A stretch of 64,000 nucleotides of DNA from Blastococcus sp. CPCC 205250 (GTDB taxonomy: Bacteria > Actinomycetota > Actinomycetes > Mycobacteriales > Geodermatophilaceae), in contig NZ_JABGCG010000002.1 of assembly GCF_019799925.1 (NCBI RefSeq), positions 124,001 to 188,000 of the forward strand. The letters are read 5' to 3'. The notes beneath the pieces are model-generated. The model worked only from the letters and a program-made list of their open reading frames with translations. It was not told the DNA's origin and made no database searches. Of the stretch, positions 16,899 to 25,780 are shown piece by piece. Both the position numbers and the translations under genes were made by a program. Position 1 is the first letter of the stretch; each line of letters starts with the position of its first letter.

Positions 16899-17039
16899 GC
16901 TACCTTCGCCGAGCTGCTGCGGACCGAGCTGGGCCGGCTCGAGGAGGAGGTGGAGTGCCTGTCCCGCAGCCGGGACGCCGTCCGCCGCTACCTGGACGTG
17001 GTGACCGTCGTCGCGACCACGGACGGCGCGGCGGCCTGA
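16899..17039 (+). pseudogene. Remnant of a helical regulator tail, possibly MerR-family
   Basis: An open stretch of about 46 codons ends at TGA 17037-17039 and reads FAELLRTELGRLEEEVECLS then RSRDAVRRYLDVV. This resembles the C-terminal coiled-coil of MerR-type regulators, but the DNA-binding half and a start codon are missing upstream. It lies beside another remnant, so the whole 16.72-17.04 kb interval appears decayed. Confidence 0.4.
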
Positions 17040-17070
17040 GCCGCCGGGTACCCCGGCGGCTCAGGTCCGC

Positions 17071-17448
17071 TCAGCGGACGCCGACGAGGTCCACCACGAA
17101 GACGAGCGTGGCGCCGGGCTTGATGACCCCACCGGCGCCCCGGTCGCCGTAGGCCTTGTGCGCCGGGATGGTCAGCCGGCGGCGGCCGCCGACCCGCATG
17201 CCCTGCATGCCCTCGTCCCAGCCCTGGATGACCATGCCGACGCCCAGCCGGAACTCCAGCGGGTCGCCGCGGTCCCAGGAGGCGTCGAAGGTCTCGCCAC
17301 CCTCGTGGGTGACCCCGACGTAGTGGGCGCTGATCAGGTCGCCGGCCTTGGCCTCGGGGCCGTCGCCGACGACGATGTCCTCGATCTCCAGGTCGGCCGG
17401 GGCCGGCCCCGTGGGTGGGTCGACGTCCGGACGGGTCAGCTCGGCCAC
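17071..17448 (-). CDS. FKBP-type peptidyl-prolyl cis-trans isomerase
   Basis: A 125-residue single FKBP domain. The pocket residues are seen in the order AHYVG, FDASWDRGDPLEF, GMVIQGWDEGMQGMRVGGRR, IPAHKAYGDRG and FVVDLVGV, so the fold and the active site are complete. There is no signal peptide, so it is cytoplasmic, acting on prolyl bonds during folding. The GTG start at 17448 overlaps the end of the upstream MFS gene by 13 bp. Confidence 0.95.
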   Translation of the reverse strand: MAELTRPDVDPPTGPAPADLEIEDIVVGDGPEAKAGDLISAHYVGVTHEGGETFDASWDRGDPLEFRLGVGMVIQGWDEGMQGMRVGGRRRLTIPAHKAYGDRGAGGVIKPGATLVFVVDLVGVR

Positions 17449-18800
17449 GGTTCTCCCTCCTGCACCGGGGAGGTCCCGGCACCGCCGTCCATCCAAGCAG
17501 CGCCGGCCACGGCCGGCTCCTCCACCGGCTCGTCCGCCCGGGCTGGAGCGGGCGGTGCGCTGTCGAGCGGGTGCGCGAGCTCGTCGGCGGGCAGCCGCGC
17601 TGCGACGACGGCGACCACCGCCATCAGCGGCGGCGCCAGCCCCGCGACCAGGAAGGTCGCCGTCGTCCCGATGGCCTCGCTGACCGTGCCGGCCAGGGCC
17701 ATCGACAGCGGCATGAAGCTCAGCGAGGTGAAGAAGTCCAGGCTGGAGACCCGGCCGAGCAGCTCCGGGGGCACCCGCCGCTGCAGCAGCGTCCCCCAGA
17801 TGACCATGCCGGCCTGGAACGTCCCGCCCATCACGGCACCGGCGGCGACCATCACCCACAGCGCCGGGGAGGCGCCGAAGACCACCATGGGGACGCACCC
17901 CAGCCCCCACAGCACGTTCATGACCGTCAGGTAGCGCCGCGGCAGCCGCAGCGAGGCGACCACGAGCGAGCCGACGGCGCCGCCGATGCCGAAGGCCACC
18001 AGCACCCACGCATGCTCCGCCGCGCCGCCGCCGGCCTCGGCGACGGCGAAGGGCACGAGCACCTCGAACGGCCCGATGAAGACCAGCAGCATGGCCGCGG
18101 CGAACAGCAGCGTGGCCAGCAGCCACGGCGTCCGCACCATGTAGACGAAGCCCTCGCGGACGTCGGCCAGCAGCCCGGGGACCGCGCCGTCGGCGTGCTC
18201 CCGGCGCACCGGGGTCGACGCCAGGCCGCCCAGCGCGACCGAGGCCAGCAGCGCAGCGGTCGCCGTGGCGGCCAGGGCGACCCCGGGGGAGTACGCCCCG
18301 ACGAGGAAACCGGCGGTGGCCGGGCCGGCGGCCTGGGCCAGCAGCGGCCGGACCGCGCCCTCCAGGCCGTTGACCGCCAGCAGCTGGTCCGCGGGCACGA
18401 GCGCGGGCACCAGGGCGGAGTAGGCCGGGTAGAACAGGCCCATCGCGACGCCGGTCAGCAGCGAGACCAGGCCCAGGTGCCACGTGGTCAGCACGCCGGT
18501 GAGGGACAGGCCGGCGGCCGCACCGATGGCGGCGGTCTGCAGCAGCTCGACGGCGAGCAGGATCCGCCGCTGCGGCACGCGGTCGGCCAGCGCGCCGCCG
18601 AGCAGGGTGCTGGCCAGCATGCCGACCGCACTGGCGCCGGTGACCAGGCCGAGGACGGCCGGCCCGGCGCCCAGCTCGACGACCTGCCACACCACGGCGA
18701 TGGCGCCCAGCCCCTGGCTGAACAGCGACAGCGCGAGGGCGGCCGCCAGCAGGCGGTAGCTGCCCGAGCGCAGGGGCGCCAGGGCACGCGGCAGCTGCAC
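17436..18800 (-). CDS. MFS transporter, MFS_3/TetV-like
   Basis: 454 residues with twelve hydrophobic segments, of the MFS_3 group (macrolide/tetracycline efflux and siderophore export relatives). The region TLLGGALADRVPQRRILLAVE is motif A. The last 60 residues are a Pro/Ala/Glu-rich soluble tail. The substrate is unknown. It is translationally linked to the FKBP gene by a 13-bp overlap. Confidence 0.88.
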   Translation of the reverse strand: MQLPRALAPLRSGSYRLLAAALALSLFSQGLGAIAVVWQVVELGAGPAVLGLVTGASAVGMLASTLLGGALADRVPQRRILLAVELLQTAAIGAAAGLSLTGVLTTWHLGLVSLLTGVAMGLFYPAYSALVPALVPADQLLAVNGLEGAVRPLLAQAAGPATAGFLVGAYSPGVALAATATAALLASVALGGLASTPVRREHADGAVPGLLADVREGFVYMVRTPWLLATLLFAAAMLLVFIGPFEVLVPFAVAEAGGGAAEHAWVLVAFGIGGAVGSLVVASLRLPRRYLTVMNVLWGLGCVPMVVFGASPALWVMVAAGAVMGGTFQAGMVIWGTLLQRRVPPELLGRVSSLDFFTSLSFMPLSMALAGTVSEAIGTTATFLVAGLAPPLMAVVAVVAARLPADELAHPLDSAPPAPARADEPVEEPAVAGAAWMDGGAGTSPVQEGEPWPS

Positions 18801-18924
18801 CGGTCACCCCTCCCGCCGTCCCCGCGGTCCGTCCCCGTCGGCGGACCGGCACATCGTGGCGCAGGGGTACGACCGGAGTCGCGCACATTCCCGGCGGCGG
18901 GCCGCGGCGCTACCGTGCGGGAGC

Positions 18925-19308
18925 ATGATCGACCACCTGGCGCTGCAGGTCGCCGACGTCGCGGCGGCCGCGGCGTTCTACACCCGGGTCCTCGCCGCCT
19001 GCGGGGTCCGCGAGGCCATGCGGTTCGACGCGCCCGGCGGCCCCGTCGTCGGCCTGTGCGGCCCGGACGGACAGCCGCGGCTGTGGCTCGGCCCGCTGGT
19101 CGACCCCGGCACCCGGCCGGTCCACCTGGCGCTGCAGGCGCCCGACCGCGGGGCGGTGGACGCCGTCTTCGCCGCCGCGCGCGAGGCCGGCGTCGAGCTG
19201 CTCCACGAACCGAGGGTCTGGCCGGAGTACCACCCCGGCTACTACGGGGCCTTCTTCCGCGACCTCGACGGCAACAACGTCGAGGCGGTGCACCACACGT
19301 CCGGCTGA
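18925..19308 (+). CDS. VOC-family (glyoxalase/bleomycin-resistance fold) protein
   Basis: A 127-residue single VOC unit. It begins IDHLALQVADVAAAAAFYTRVL, and metal-ligand positions are His4, the His in PVHLALQ and the Glu in NNVEAVHH at the end. It belongs to the small-protein group that forms dimers. The ATG at 18925 has a TAnnnT box (18911-18916) nine bases upstream, so the transcript could be leaderless. Reaction unknown. Confidence 0.85.
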   Translation: MIDHLALQVADVAAAAAFYTRVLAACGVREAMRFDAPGGPVVGLCGPDGQPRLWLGPLVDPGTRPVHLALQAPDRGAVDAVFAAAREAGVELLHEPRVWPEYHPGYYGAFFRDLDGNNVEAVHHTSG

Positions 19309-19400
19309 GGCCCCGCCCGACCCCCGTCCGCGACCGGTGGTCGCGCGACCGGAGCGACGCGCGGGTGCGGCGCGCGGCGCGCCGTGCTGGGCTGGGGGCC

Positions 19401-21119
19401 ATGACCGGCTCCGGGGTGGGTGGGGAAGCTGCATGGTGGACCAGTGCCGTCGTCTACCAGGTCTACCCGCGGTCGTTCATGGACTCCGACGGCGACGGCA
19501 TCGGCGACCTGGGCGGCGTCCTGCAGCGGCTGGACCACCTCGCCGACCTCGGCGTCGACGTCCTGTGGCTGTCGCCGGTGTACCCCTCGCCGCAGGCCGA
19601 CAACGGCTACGACATCAGCGACTACCGGGGCATCGACCCGCTGTTCGGCGACCTGGCGACGTTCGACCGGCTGGTCACCGAGCTGCACGACCGCGGGATC
19701 AAGCTGCTCATGGACCTGGTGGTCAACCACACCAGCGACGCCCACCCGTGGTTCCGGGAGAGCCGGTCGTCGCGCGAGGACCCCAAGCGCGACTGGTACT
19801 GGTGGCGCCCGCCACGGGCGGGCATGGCGGCCGGTCAGCCCGGCGCCGAGCCGACGAACTGGCAGTCGTTCTTCTCCGGCCCCACCTGGGAGCTCGACGA
19901 GGCGACCGGCGAGTACTTCCTGCACCTGTTCGACCGCCGCCAGCCCGACCTGAACTGGGAGAACCCGCAGGTCCGGCAGGCGGTGTACGAGATGATGCGG
20001 TGGTGGCTCGACCGCGGGGTCGACGGCTTCCGCATGGACGTCATCAACATGATCAGCAAGGACGTCGCCCCGGACGGCTCGCTGCCCGACGGGCCACCGC
20101 TGCCGGGCTCGGCCTGGGGCGACGGGTCGGCGTCCTACCTCTGCGGGCCGCGCATCCACGAGTTCCTGCAGGAGATGCACCGCGAGGTGTTCGCCGGGCG
20201 GGACGGCGCCTCCCTCACCGTCGGCGAGATGCCCGGCGTGACCGTGGAGCAGGCCCGGCTGTTCACCGACCCCGCCCGCGGTGAGGTGGACATGGTGTTC
20301 CAGTTCGAGCACGTCGGCCTGGACCACGGGACGTCGAAGTGGGACGTGCACCCGTTGCGGATGCGCGACCTCAAGGCCTCCTTCGGCCGCTGGCAGGCCG
20401 GCCTGGCCGACGTCGGCTGGAACTCCCTCTACTGGGACAACCACGACCAGCCGCGCGCGGTCTCCCGCTTCGGCGACGACTCCCCGCGGTACCGCCGCGA
20501 CTCCGCGACCTGCCTGGCGACGCTGCTGCACCTGCACCGCGGGACGCCGTACGTCTACCAGGGCGAGGAGCTGGGGATGGCCAACTCCCCGTTCACGTCG
20601 CTGGAGCAGTTCCGCGACGTCGAGTCGCTCAACCACCACGTGCACGCGGTCTCGGCCGGGGCAGACGCGGCCGAGGTCCTCGCCGCCCTGCGGACGATGA
20701 GCCGGGACAACGCGCGCACGCCCGTGCAGTGGGACGACTCCCCGAACGCCGGGTTCACCACCGGGACGCCCTGGATCGCGGTCAACCCCGACCACACCGA
20801 GTGGAACGCCGCCGCGCAGCGCGCCGACCCGGACTCGGTGTTCGCCCACCACAAGCGGCTGATCGCGCTGCGCCACTCGTCGGCCGTCGTCGCGGTCGGC
20901 GACTTCACCATGCTGCTGCCGGACTCCGACGACGTGTACGCGTTCACCCGGTCCCTCGACGGCGAGACGCTGCTCGTCGTCTGCAACCTGTCGGCGACGC
21001 CGTACGAGCTGGCCGGGCTCCTGCCGGAGGCGGTCGGCGCGGAGCTGGTGCTGGGCAACCTCGCCGACGCCGGGCCGACGCTGCGCCCCTGGGAGGCGCG
21101 GGTCCTCCGCCCGCACTGA
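19401..21119 (+). CDS. GH13 alpha-glucosidase
   Basis: A 572-residue glycoside hydrolase family 13 enzyme of the oligo-1,6-glucosidase/alpha-glucosidase group. The (beta/alpha)8 domain starts VVYQVYPRSFMDSDGDGIGD. The conserved motifs are DLVVNHTS, GFRMDV with nucleophile Asp213, the acid/base Glu276 in TVGEMPG, and Asp349 in NHDQP. It has no signal peptide, so it acts in the cytoplasm on imported oligosaccharides. The ATG at 19401 is preferred: the frame stays open for 660 codons upstream, but those are shadow of the MFS and VOC genes. Its stop codon directly abuts that of the amidase. Confidence 0.93.
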   Translation: MTGSGVGGEAAWWTSAVVYQVYPRSFMDSDGDGIGDLGGVLQRLDHLADLGVDVLWLSPVYPSPQADNGYDISDYRGIDPLFGDLATFDRLVTELHDRGIKLLMDLVVNHTSDAHPWFRESRSSREDPKRDWYWWRPPRAGMAAGQPGAEPTNWQSFFSGPTWELDEATGEYFLHLFDRRQPDLNWENPQVRQAVYEMMRWWLDRGVDGFRMDVINMISKDVAPDGSLPDGPPLPGSAWGDGSASYLCGPRIHEFLQEMHREVFAGRDGASLTVGEMPGVTVEQARLFTDPARGEVDMVFQFEHVGLDHGTSKWDVHPLRMRDLKASFGRWQAGLADVGWNSLYWDNHDQPRAVSRFGDDSPRYRRDSATCLATLLHLHRGTPYVYQGEELGMANSPFTSLEQFRDVESLNHHVHAVSAGADAAEVLAALRTMSRDNARTPVQWDDSPNAGFTTGTPWIAVNPDHTEWNAAAQRADPDSVFAHHKRLIALRHSSAVVAVGDFTMLLPDSDDVYAFTRSLDGETLLVVCNLSATPYELAGLLPEAVGAELVLGNLADAGPTLRPWEARVLRPH

Positions 21120-22514
21120 TCAGACGACGGGGGCGATCCGGCCGACCGTGGTCGACGCCGCCTGGTAGGCCGCCCCGACCCGCAGGACCGTCGCCTCGTC
21201 GAACGGGCGCCCGGTCACCTGCATGCCCAGCGGCAGCCCGGCGCCGTCGGAGCCGACCGGCACCGCGAGGACCGGGAGCCCGGTCAGGTTGCCCGGCGAG
21301 GTGAGCCGCACCAGCGCGGTGGTGACGTCCTCGGTGGTCCCGTCCGGCCAGGTGACGTGGGTGGCGCCCACCTCGGGTGCGGCCACCGGCATCCCCGGGG
21401 TCACGAGCACGTCGATGTCGTCGAACACGGCCGCCCAGCCCTGCTGCATGAGGGTGCGCACGCGCAGTGCCTTGATGTAGTCGGTGGCCAGGACCAGCTC
21501 CCCCACCTCGAGGAACAGCCGGACGTCGTCGGTGTAGAGGTCGCCCCGGGAGCGCAGCGCCTCCTGGTGGTAGGCGCTGGCCTCCGGCAGGAGGATCCCC
21601 CACTCGGCGGCGAGCACCTGGTCGGCGTACGGGATCGTCACCTCGCGCACCTGCGCGCCCTGCTCCTCGAGCACGCCGACCGCCGCGCGCACCGCGGCGG
21701 CGACGTCCTCGGAGACGTGGTCGCCGAAGTAGTTCACCGGCACCCCGACGCGCAGCCCGGCGATGCCGCGGTCGAGGCCGGCGGTGGAGTCGGGGACCGG
21801 GACGTCCACCGTCGCGGGGTCCAGCCGGTCGAAACCCGCGACGGCGTCCAGCACGAGCGCGCAGTCGACGACGTCGCGGGTGAGCGGGCCGACGTGGTCC
21901 AGCGACCACGAGAGGGAGGCGACGCCGCGGCGGGAGACCCGGCCGTAGGTCGGCTTCAGCCCCACCGTGCCGCAGAGGGCGGCCGGGATCCGGATCGAGC
22001 CGGCGGTGTCGCTGCCCAGCCCGACCATGCAGGAGCCCGCGGCGACGGCGGCACCGGACCCGCCGCTGGAGCCACCGGGGATCCGCCCGGGGTCCCAGGG
22101 GTTGCGGGTGGTCGGCGTGATCGCGCCGTAGGCGAACTCGTGGGTGTGGGTCTTGCCGACGACGACCATGCCCGCGGCGCGCAGCCGCGCCACGGCCACG
22201 GCGTCGGTGTCGGGCACGTGGCCCTCGCGGACCCGGGAGCTGCTGGTCGCGGGCACACCGGCGGTGTCGTAGAGGTCCTTCACGCCCAGCGGGATGCCGT
22301 GCAGGGGCCCGAGGTACCGGCCGGCGGCGATCTCCTGCTCGGCCCGGCGCGCGTCCTCGCGGGCGGCGTCGGCCGTCACGCAGGCGAACGCGCCGAGGAC
22401 CGGCTCGGTCGCCTCGATCCGCGCGAGCACCGAGTCGACCAGCTCCACCGGCGACAGCCGGCGGGCCCCGATCTCCGCGGCGGCTGCGGTGAGGGAGAGC
22501 TCGAACGGCTCCAC
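21120..22514 (-). CDS. Amidase (amidase-signature family)
   Basis: 464 residues with the full Ser-cisSer-Lys machinery: Lys79 (GVKDLYDT), cis-Ser149 (GGSSGG) and nucleophile Ser173 (DTAGSIRIP). It is close to the AtzE/GatA-like amidases that hydrolyse carboxamides, biuret or related amides. The GTG at 22514 is two bases downstream of the stop codon of a 66-residue gene that resembles AtzG/GatC, so the pair probably works as a complex. The natural substrate is not deducible. Confidence 0.9.
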   Translation of the reverse strand: MEPFELSLTAAAAEIGARRLSPVELVDSVLARIEATEPVLGAFACVTADAAREDARRAEQEIAAGRYLGPLHGIPLGVKDLYDTAGVPATSSSRVREGHVPDTDAVAVARLRAAGMVVVGKTHTHEFAYGAITPTTRNPWDPGRIPGGSSGGSGAAVAAGSCMVGLGSDTAGSIRIPAALCGTVGLKPTYGRVSRRGVASLSWSLDHVGPLTRDVVDCALVLDAVAGFDRLDPATVDVPVPDSTAGLDRGIAGLRVGVPVNYFGDHVSEDVAAAVRAAVGVLEEQGAQVREVTIPYADQVLAAEWGILLPEASAYHQEALRSRGDLYTDDVRLFLEVGELVLATDYIKALRVRTLMQQGWAAVFDDIDVLVTPGMPVAAPEVGATHVTWPDGTTEDVTTALVRLTSPGNLTGLPVLAVPVGSDGAGLPLGMQVTGRPFDEATVLRVGAAYQAASTTVGRIAPVV

Positions 22515-22516
22515 GG

Positions 22517-22717
22517 TCAGGCCTCCCAGCGCGCGTCGAAGGCGGTGGCCGGCGGGGTCTCGCCCAGCGGCACGTCGTCCAGCCGGTCGATCAGCGCGTA
22601 GATGCCCTCGACCGTGGGACCGACCAGCGCCGCGCGCTCCTCGGTCAGCTCGAGGCGGGCGGTGCGCAGCGCGGAGGCGAGGGCCTCCCCGGAGAAGGAC
22701 CTGGGGGCAGGGGACAC
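22517..22717 (-). CDS. AtzG/GatC-like small subunit (DUF4089-type)
   Basis: A 66-residue protein beginning at GTG. Helical N-terminal part, then GPTVEGIYALIDRLDDVPLG and the C-terminal hook PATAFDARW. A small subunit of this kind, wrapped around the amidase, is known from GatC and from AtzG with AtzE. Gene order (small subunit directly before the amidase, two-base gap) supports a stoichiometric complex. The homology is read from pattern only. Confidence 0.62.
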   Translation of the reverse strand: MSPAPRSFSGEALASALRTARLELTEERAALVGPTVEGIYALIDRLDDVPLGETPPATAFDARWEA

Positions 22718-22793
22718 GGCGGCGGCTCCTCGGCTCGGGGGACGGCCCGAGACTGGCCCGCGGGGGCACGGCGGGCAAGACCGGGCCGCCGCC

Positions 22794-24062
22794 TCACCCG
22801 GCGGCGGGCACCGTCGCCGGCAGTCCGCCGCCCAGCACGTGGGCGTAGTGCCCGAGGAGCTCGTCGCCGACCCGCGCCCACGTCCGGTGGACGACGGAGC
22901 GGCGCGCCCGCGCCGCGGCCGCCCGCAGGGCCAGCCGGTCGTCGCGCAGCCCGGCCACCATCGCGGCCAGCACGCGCGGGTCGTCCCCGCTCCAGAGCCA
23001 GCCGTTGCGCCCGTGCCGGACGAGGTCCAGCGGCCCGCCGGCCGCGGCGACCACCGCGGGCACGCCCGCGGCCAGCGCCTCCTGCACGGCCTGGCAGAAG
23101 GTCTCGTCCCGGCCGGGGTGCACGAAGAGGTCCAGCGAGGCGACCAGCCGGCCGAGGTCGGCGCCGGTGCGCTGACCGGTGAACTCCGCCCGGGGCAGCA
23201 GCCGCTCCAGCCGGGCGCGGCAGGGCCCGTCGCCGACCACGACGAGCCGGACGCCGGGCAGCCGGTCGACCTCGACGAGCCGGTGCAGCCGCTTCTCCAC
23301 CGCCAGCCGCGCGACGACGCCGACGAGCAGCTCCCCGTCCGGTGCCAGCCGGGCGCGCAGCTGCGGATCGCGGCGCCGCGGGTCGAACTGGCGGCCGTCG
23401 ACGCCCCGCGCCCACAGCGCCAGCTCCGTCACGCCCCGGCTGCGCAGCACCGCGGCCGTCGCCGACGAGGGCACGAGCGTGAGGTCCGCCGTCCCGTGCA
23501 CGTGCCGGACCAGGCGGTCGGCCAGCGCCGCTCCCCCGGGGAGGCGGTACCGGCGGGCGAAGGCGGCCAGGTCGGTCTGGTGGACCGCGACGACCGGGAT
23601 GCCCAGCGCCCGCGCCGCCCGGCCGGCCGCGGCCCCGAGGAGGGCCGGCGAGGCCAGGTGGACGACGTCGGGTCCCAGCCGGCGCAGCGTGGCGGTGAGG
23701 TCGAGCCCGGGCCGGGCGACCGTCAGCCCCCGGTAGCCCGGCAGCCGCATGCCCGGGACGCGGACGACCTCGACCGGGGCGCCGCAGTCACTGGTGTAGG
23801 ACCCGCCGCTGGGTGCGACCACCACCACCTCGTGACCGCGGACGGAGAGGTGGTCGGCGACGCGGACGACGGAGTTCACCACCCCGTTGACCGCGGGGCG
23901 GAAGGTCTCGGCGACGACGGCGACCCGCAGCCCGGCCAGCGGCGGTGCCGGCCGGGCGGCCCGGACGGCGGACCCGGCGGCCGGGCCGACGCCTGCTCGG
24001 TCAGCGGCTGCACGGTTCGTGGCTGCACGGTTCGTGGCTGCTCGGTCAGCGGCTGTGGCCAC
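22794..24062 (-). CDS. GT4-family glycosyltransferase (alpha-mannosyltransferase-like)
   Basis: 422 residues with a GT-B fold. The N-terminal domain begins LRVAVVAETFRPAVNGVVNSV and the C-terminal domain holds ELLVGVVARLAVEKR, then FTGQ and the nucleotide-binding block HPGRDETFCQAVQEALAAGVPAV. This pattern matches the MgtA/PimC-like mannosyltransferases for glycolipids. The start is uncertain: GTG 24062 is preferred, placing a 40-residue Ala/Arg/Thr-rich leader with tandem AATNR units before the domain. It follows the ferredoxin gene on the same strand with a 149-bp gap. Confidence 0.87.
   Translation of the reverse strand: MATAADRAATNRAATNRAAADRAGVGPAAGSAVRAARPAPPLAGLRVAVVAETFRPAVNGVVNSVVRVADHLSVRGHEVVVVAPSGGSYTSDCGAPVEVVRVPGMRLPGYRGLTVARPGLDLTATLRRLGPDVVHLASPALLGAAAGRAARALGIPVVAVHQTDLAAFARRYRLPGGAALADRLVRHVHGTADLTLVPSSATAAVLRSRGVTELALWARGVDGRQFDPRRRDPQLRARLAPDGELLVGVVARLAVEKRLHRLVEVDRLPGVRLVVVGDGPCRARLERLLPRAEFTGQRTGADLGRLVASLDLFVHPGRDETFCQAVQEALAAGVPAVVAAAGGPLDLVRHGRNGWLWSGDDPRVLAAMVAGLRDDRLALRAAAARARRSVVHRTWARVGDELLGHYAHVLGGGLPATVPAAG
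23998..24055. repeat. 15-bp tandem repeats inside the GT4 leader
   Basis: Two exact copies of a 15-bp unit (ggctgcacggttcgt) are flanked by diverged copies containing ggtcagcggctg. The unit is three-fold, so it encodes repeated AATNR/AADR blocks and keeps the frame. Confidence 0.7.
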
Positions 24063-24211
24063 GGGGACCCCTCGGGTGCGGCGGGCCCCGGACGGGCCCG
24101 ACCCCCGCAGGGTCGCCGCACCACGTGTCCGCCCGGTGACCGACGGCGGACGGCGCCGCGACGGGGTGGCGCCGGTTCCGTGCCGGCTGGGTGCCCGGCT
24201 CAGGGCCCGGC

Positions 24212-24433
24212 TCAGCGCCCGGCGTCGACCTCGCCCGCCGGGTGCAGCTCCGTGATGGCGTGCACGGGGCAGTCGAGCAGCGCGCGGCGCACGCCGTCCT
24301 CGTGCTCGGGAGCGACGTTGCCCGCACCGACGAGCGACACGTACCCCCACTCGTCGAGGTCGAAGGTCTCCGGCGCGTACTTGGCGCAGAAGCCGAACCC
24401 GTCGCACTTCGTCCGGTCGAGCTTGATCTTCAC
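24212..24433 (-). CDS. [3Fe-4S]-type ferredoxin
   Basis: A 73-residue ferredoxin with Cys10, Cys16 and Cys55 (CDGFGFC then LDCPVHAI). The middle Cys of the normal CxxCxxC is replaced by Gly/Phe spacing, the pattern of actinobacterial 3Fe-4S ferredoxins that pass electrons to cytochrome P450s or Rieske oxygenases. The ATG lies 25 bp after the NuoF-like gene, so the two are probably co-transcribed; the flavoprotein is the likely reductase. No P450 is present in this window. Confidence 0.92.
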   Translation of the reverse strand: MKIKLDRTKCDGFGFCAKYAPETFDLDEWGYVSLVGAGNVAPEHEDGVRRALLDCPVHAITELHPAGEVDAGR

Positions 24434-24458
24434 GGCGGTCCTCCTCGGTGCGGGCGCG

Positions 24459-25760
24459 TCAGGCCGCGGTCGGCAGGGCGACGGCGAACGGCACGCGGGG
24501 CACCGGCTGCTCGTCGGCCGCGGCGCAGGTGGCGCACGTGCCGTCCAGGTGGGCGCCGACGGCGTCGGGGAACTCCCGCAGCAGGGCGGCCGCGACGTTG
24601 GTCGCCCCGTCGAGCGTGCCGCAGGCGCCGCGGCCCCGGAGCCGGACCGACCAGTCGGTGAGCCGCTGCACGTCCTCGGCCTCGGCCCGGGAGTCGCGCA
24701 GCGCGTCCAGGACGGCGCTCATCGCGGCGGTGCCGTTGAAGCAGGAGCCGCACTGGCCGGCGTTCTCCCGCGCGAAGTAGGCCATGACCGCGGCGGAGAC
24801 GGTCACGGGGCAGGTGCCGGCCGCGAGCACGCCCACGGCGCCGCAGCCCAGCCCGCTGTGCAGGGCCTTGACCGCGTCGTACTCCAGGGGGACGTCGAGC
24901 ACCTGCCGGCCCAGGACGCCGGAGAAGTAGCCGCCCATCAGGACGCCGTCCACCTGCGCGGGGTCCTCGCCCAGCCAGGTGAGCAGCTCGGTGAGCGTCA
25001 CGCCGAAGGGCACCTCGTACAGCCCGGTGGCGGCGCAGCCGCTGAGCGTGAGCAGGAAGGTGCCCGGCGAGGCCACCGTGCCCAGGCCGCGGTAGCCGGT
25101 CGAGCCGAGGCGCTGCACCAGCGGCAGGTGGGCCAGCGTCTCCACGTTGCTGACCAGCGTGGGGCGGCCCCTGACGCCGGCCTCGAAGGGGCGCGGGGGC
25201 TTGTCGGTCGGGAGCGCGGGGCCGCCGTCGATCGCCTGGACGGCCGCGGTCTCCTCCCCGGCCACGTAGGTCGGCTCGACGACCGTGACGGTCACCTCGG
25301 CGTCCCACACCCCGGCGCCGCGCAGCTCGGCCAGGCCCGCCGTGACGCTCGCCGCCGCCTCGGGGTCGGACACGTACACGTGCACCTCGTCGGCGCCGAC
25401 CATGAGCGAGGCCAGGCGCAGCCCGTCGAGCACCAGGTGCGGGCGGGTGCGCAGCAGCCAGCGGTCCTTGACCGAGGCCGGTTCGCCCTCCTCGCCGTTG
25501 GCGACGGCGACGGGCACCCCGCGGCCGCCGCGGACGGTGCGGATCTTCGTCGCGATGGGGAAGGCGGCACCGCCGCGGCCGCGCACACCCGCCTCGTCCA
25601 CCTCGTCCAGCAGGCGCTCGAGGTCGGCGACGTCGGCGTACCCGCCGGCCGCCCGGTAGGCGGCGAGGTCCTCCCGGCCGCCCGCGCGGAACAGCCGGCC
25701 CTCGACCCCCGGGTAGGCGGCGAGGGCAGGGCTGACCGGCGCGTCTGTCGCCAGGCTCAT
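24459..25760 (-). CDS. NuoF-like NADH-binding flavoprotein
   Basis: 433 residues related to the NuoF/51-kDa subunit of complex I and to NADH-ferredoxin reductases. The FMN/NADH site is visible as GRGGAAFPIATK, ANGEEGEP and GGYFSG. The iron-sulfur region reads ARENAGQCGSCFNG, where canonical NuoF has ESCGxCxPC, so the first ligand is Ala; a further Cys follows in GACGTLDG, and an extra CATC pair lies near the C-terminus. It is not part of a complex I operon. With the adjacent ferredoxin it probably forms a small NADH-dependent electron chain for a redox enzyme. ATG at 25760 is the start. Confidence 0.85.
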   Translation of the reverse strand: MSLATDAPVSPALAAYPGVEGRLFRAGGREDLAAYRAAGGYADVADLERLLDEVDEAGVRGRGGAAFPIATKIRTVRGGRGVPVAVANGEEGEPASVKDRWLLRTRPHLVLDGLRLASLMVGADEVHVYVSDPEAAASVTAGLAELRGAGVWDAEVTVTVVEPTYVAGEETAAVQAIDGGPALPTDKPPRPFEAGVRGRPTLVSNVETLAHLPLVQRLGSTGYRGLGTVASPGTFLLTLSGCAATGLYEVPFGVTLTELLTWLGEDPAQVDGVLMGGYFSGVLGRQVLDVPLEYDAVKALHSGLGCGAVGVLAAGTCPVTVSAAVMAYFARENAGQCGSCFNGTAAMSAVLDALRDSRAEAEDVQRLTDWSVRLRGRGACGTLDGATNVAAALLREFPDAVGAHLDGTCATCAAADEQPVPRVPFAVALPTAA

Positions 25761-25780
25761 GGCTGCGAGGACCTCCGGCC

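Noticed and set aside
17415-19400. Long open frame upstream of the GH13 gene
   Set aside because: It covers the MFS gene antisense and the VOC gene in another frame and gives Gln/Gly/Arg/Asp-rich low-complexity protein. GC-rich codon bias keeps such frames open.
23998-24055. Repeats as a CRISPR array
   Set aside because: The units are only 15 bp, have no spacers and lie in a coding frame.
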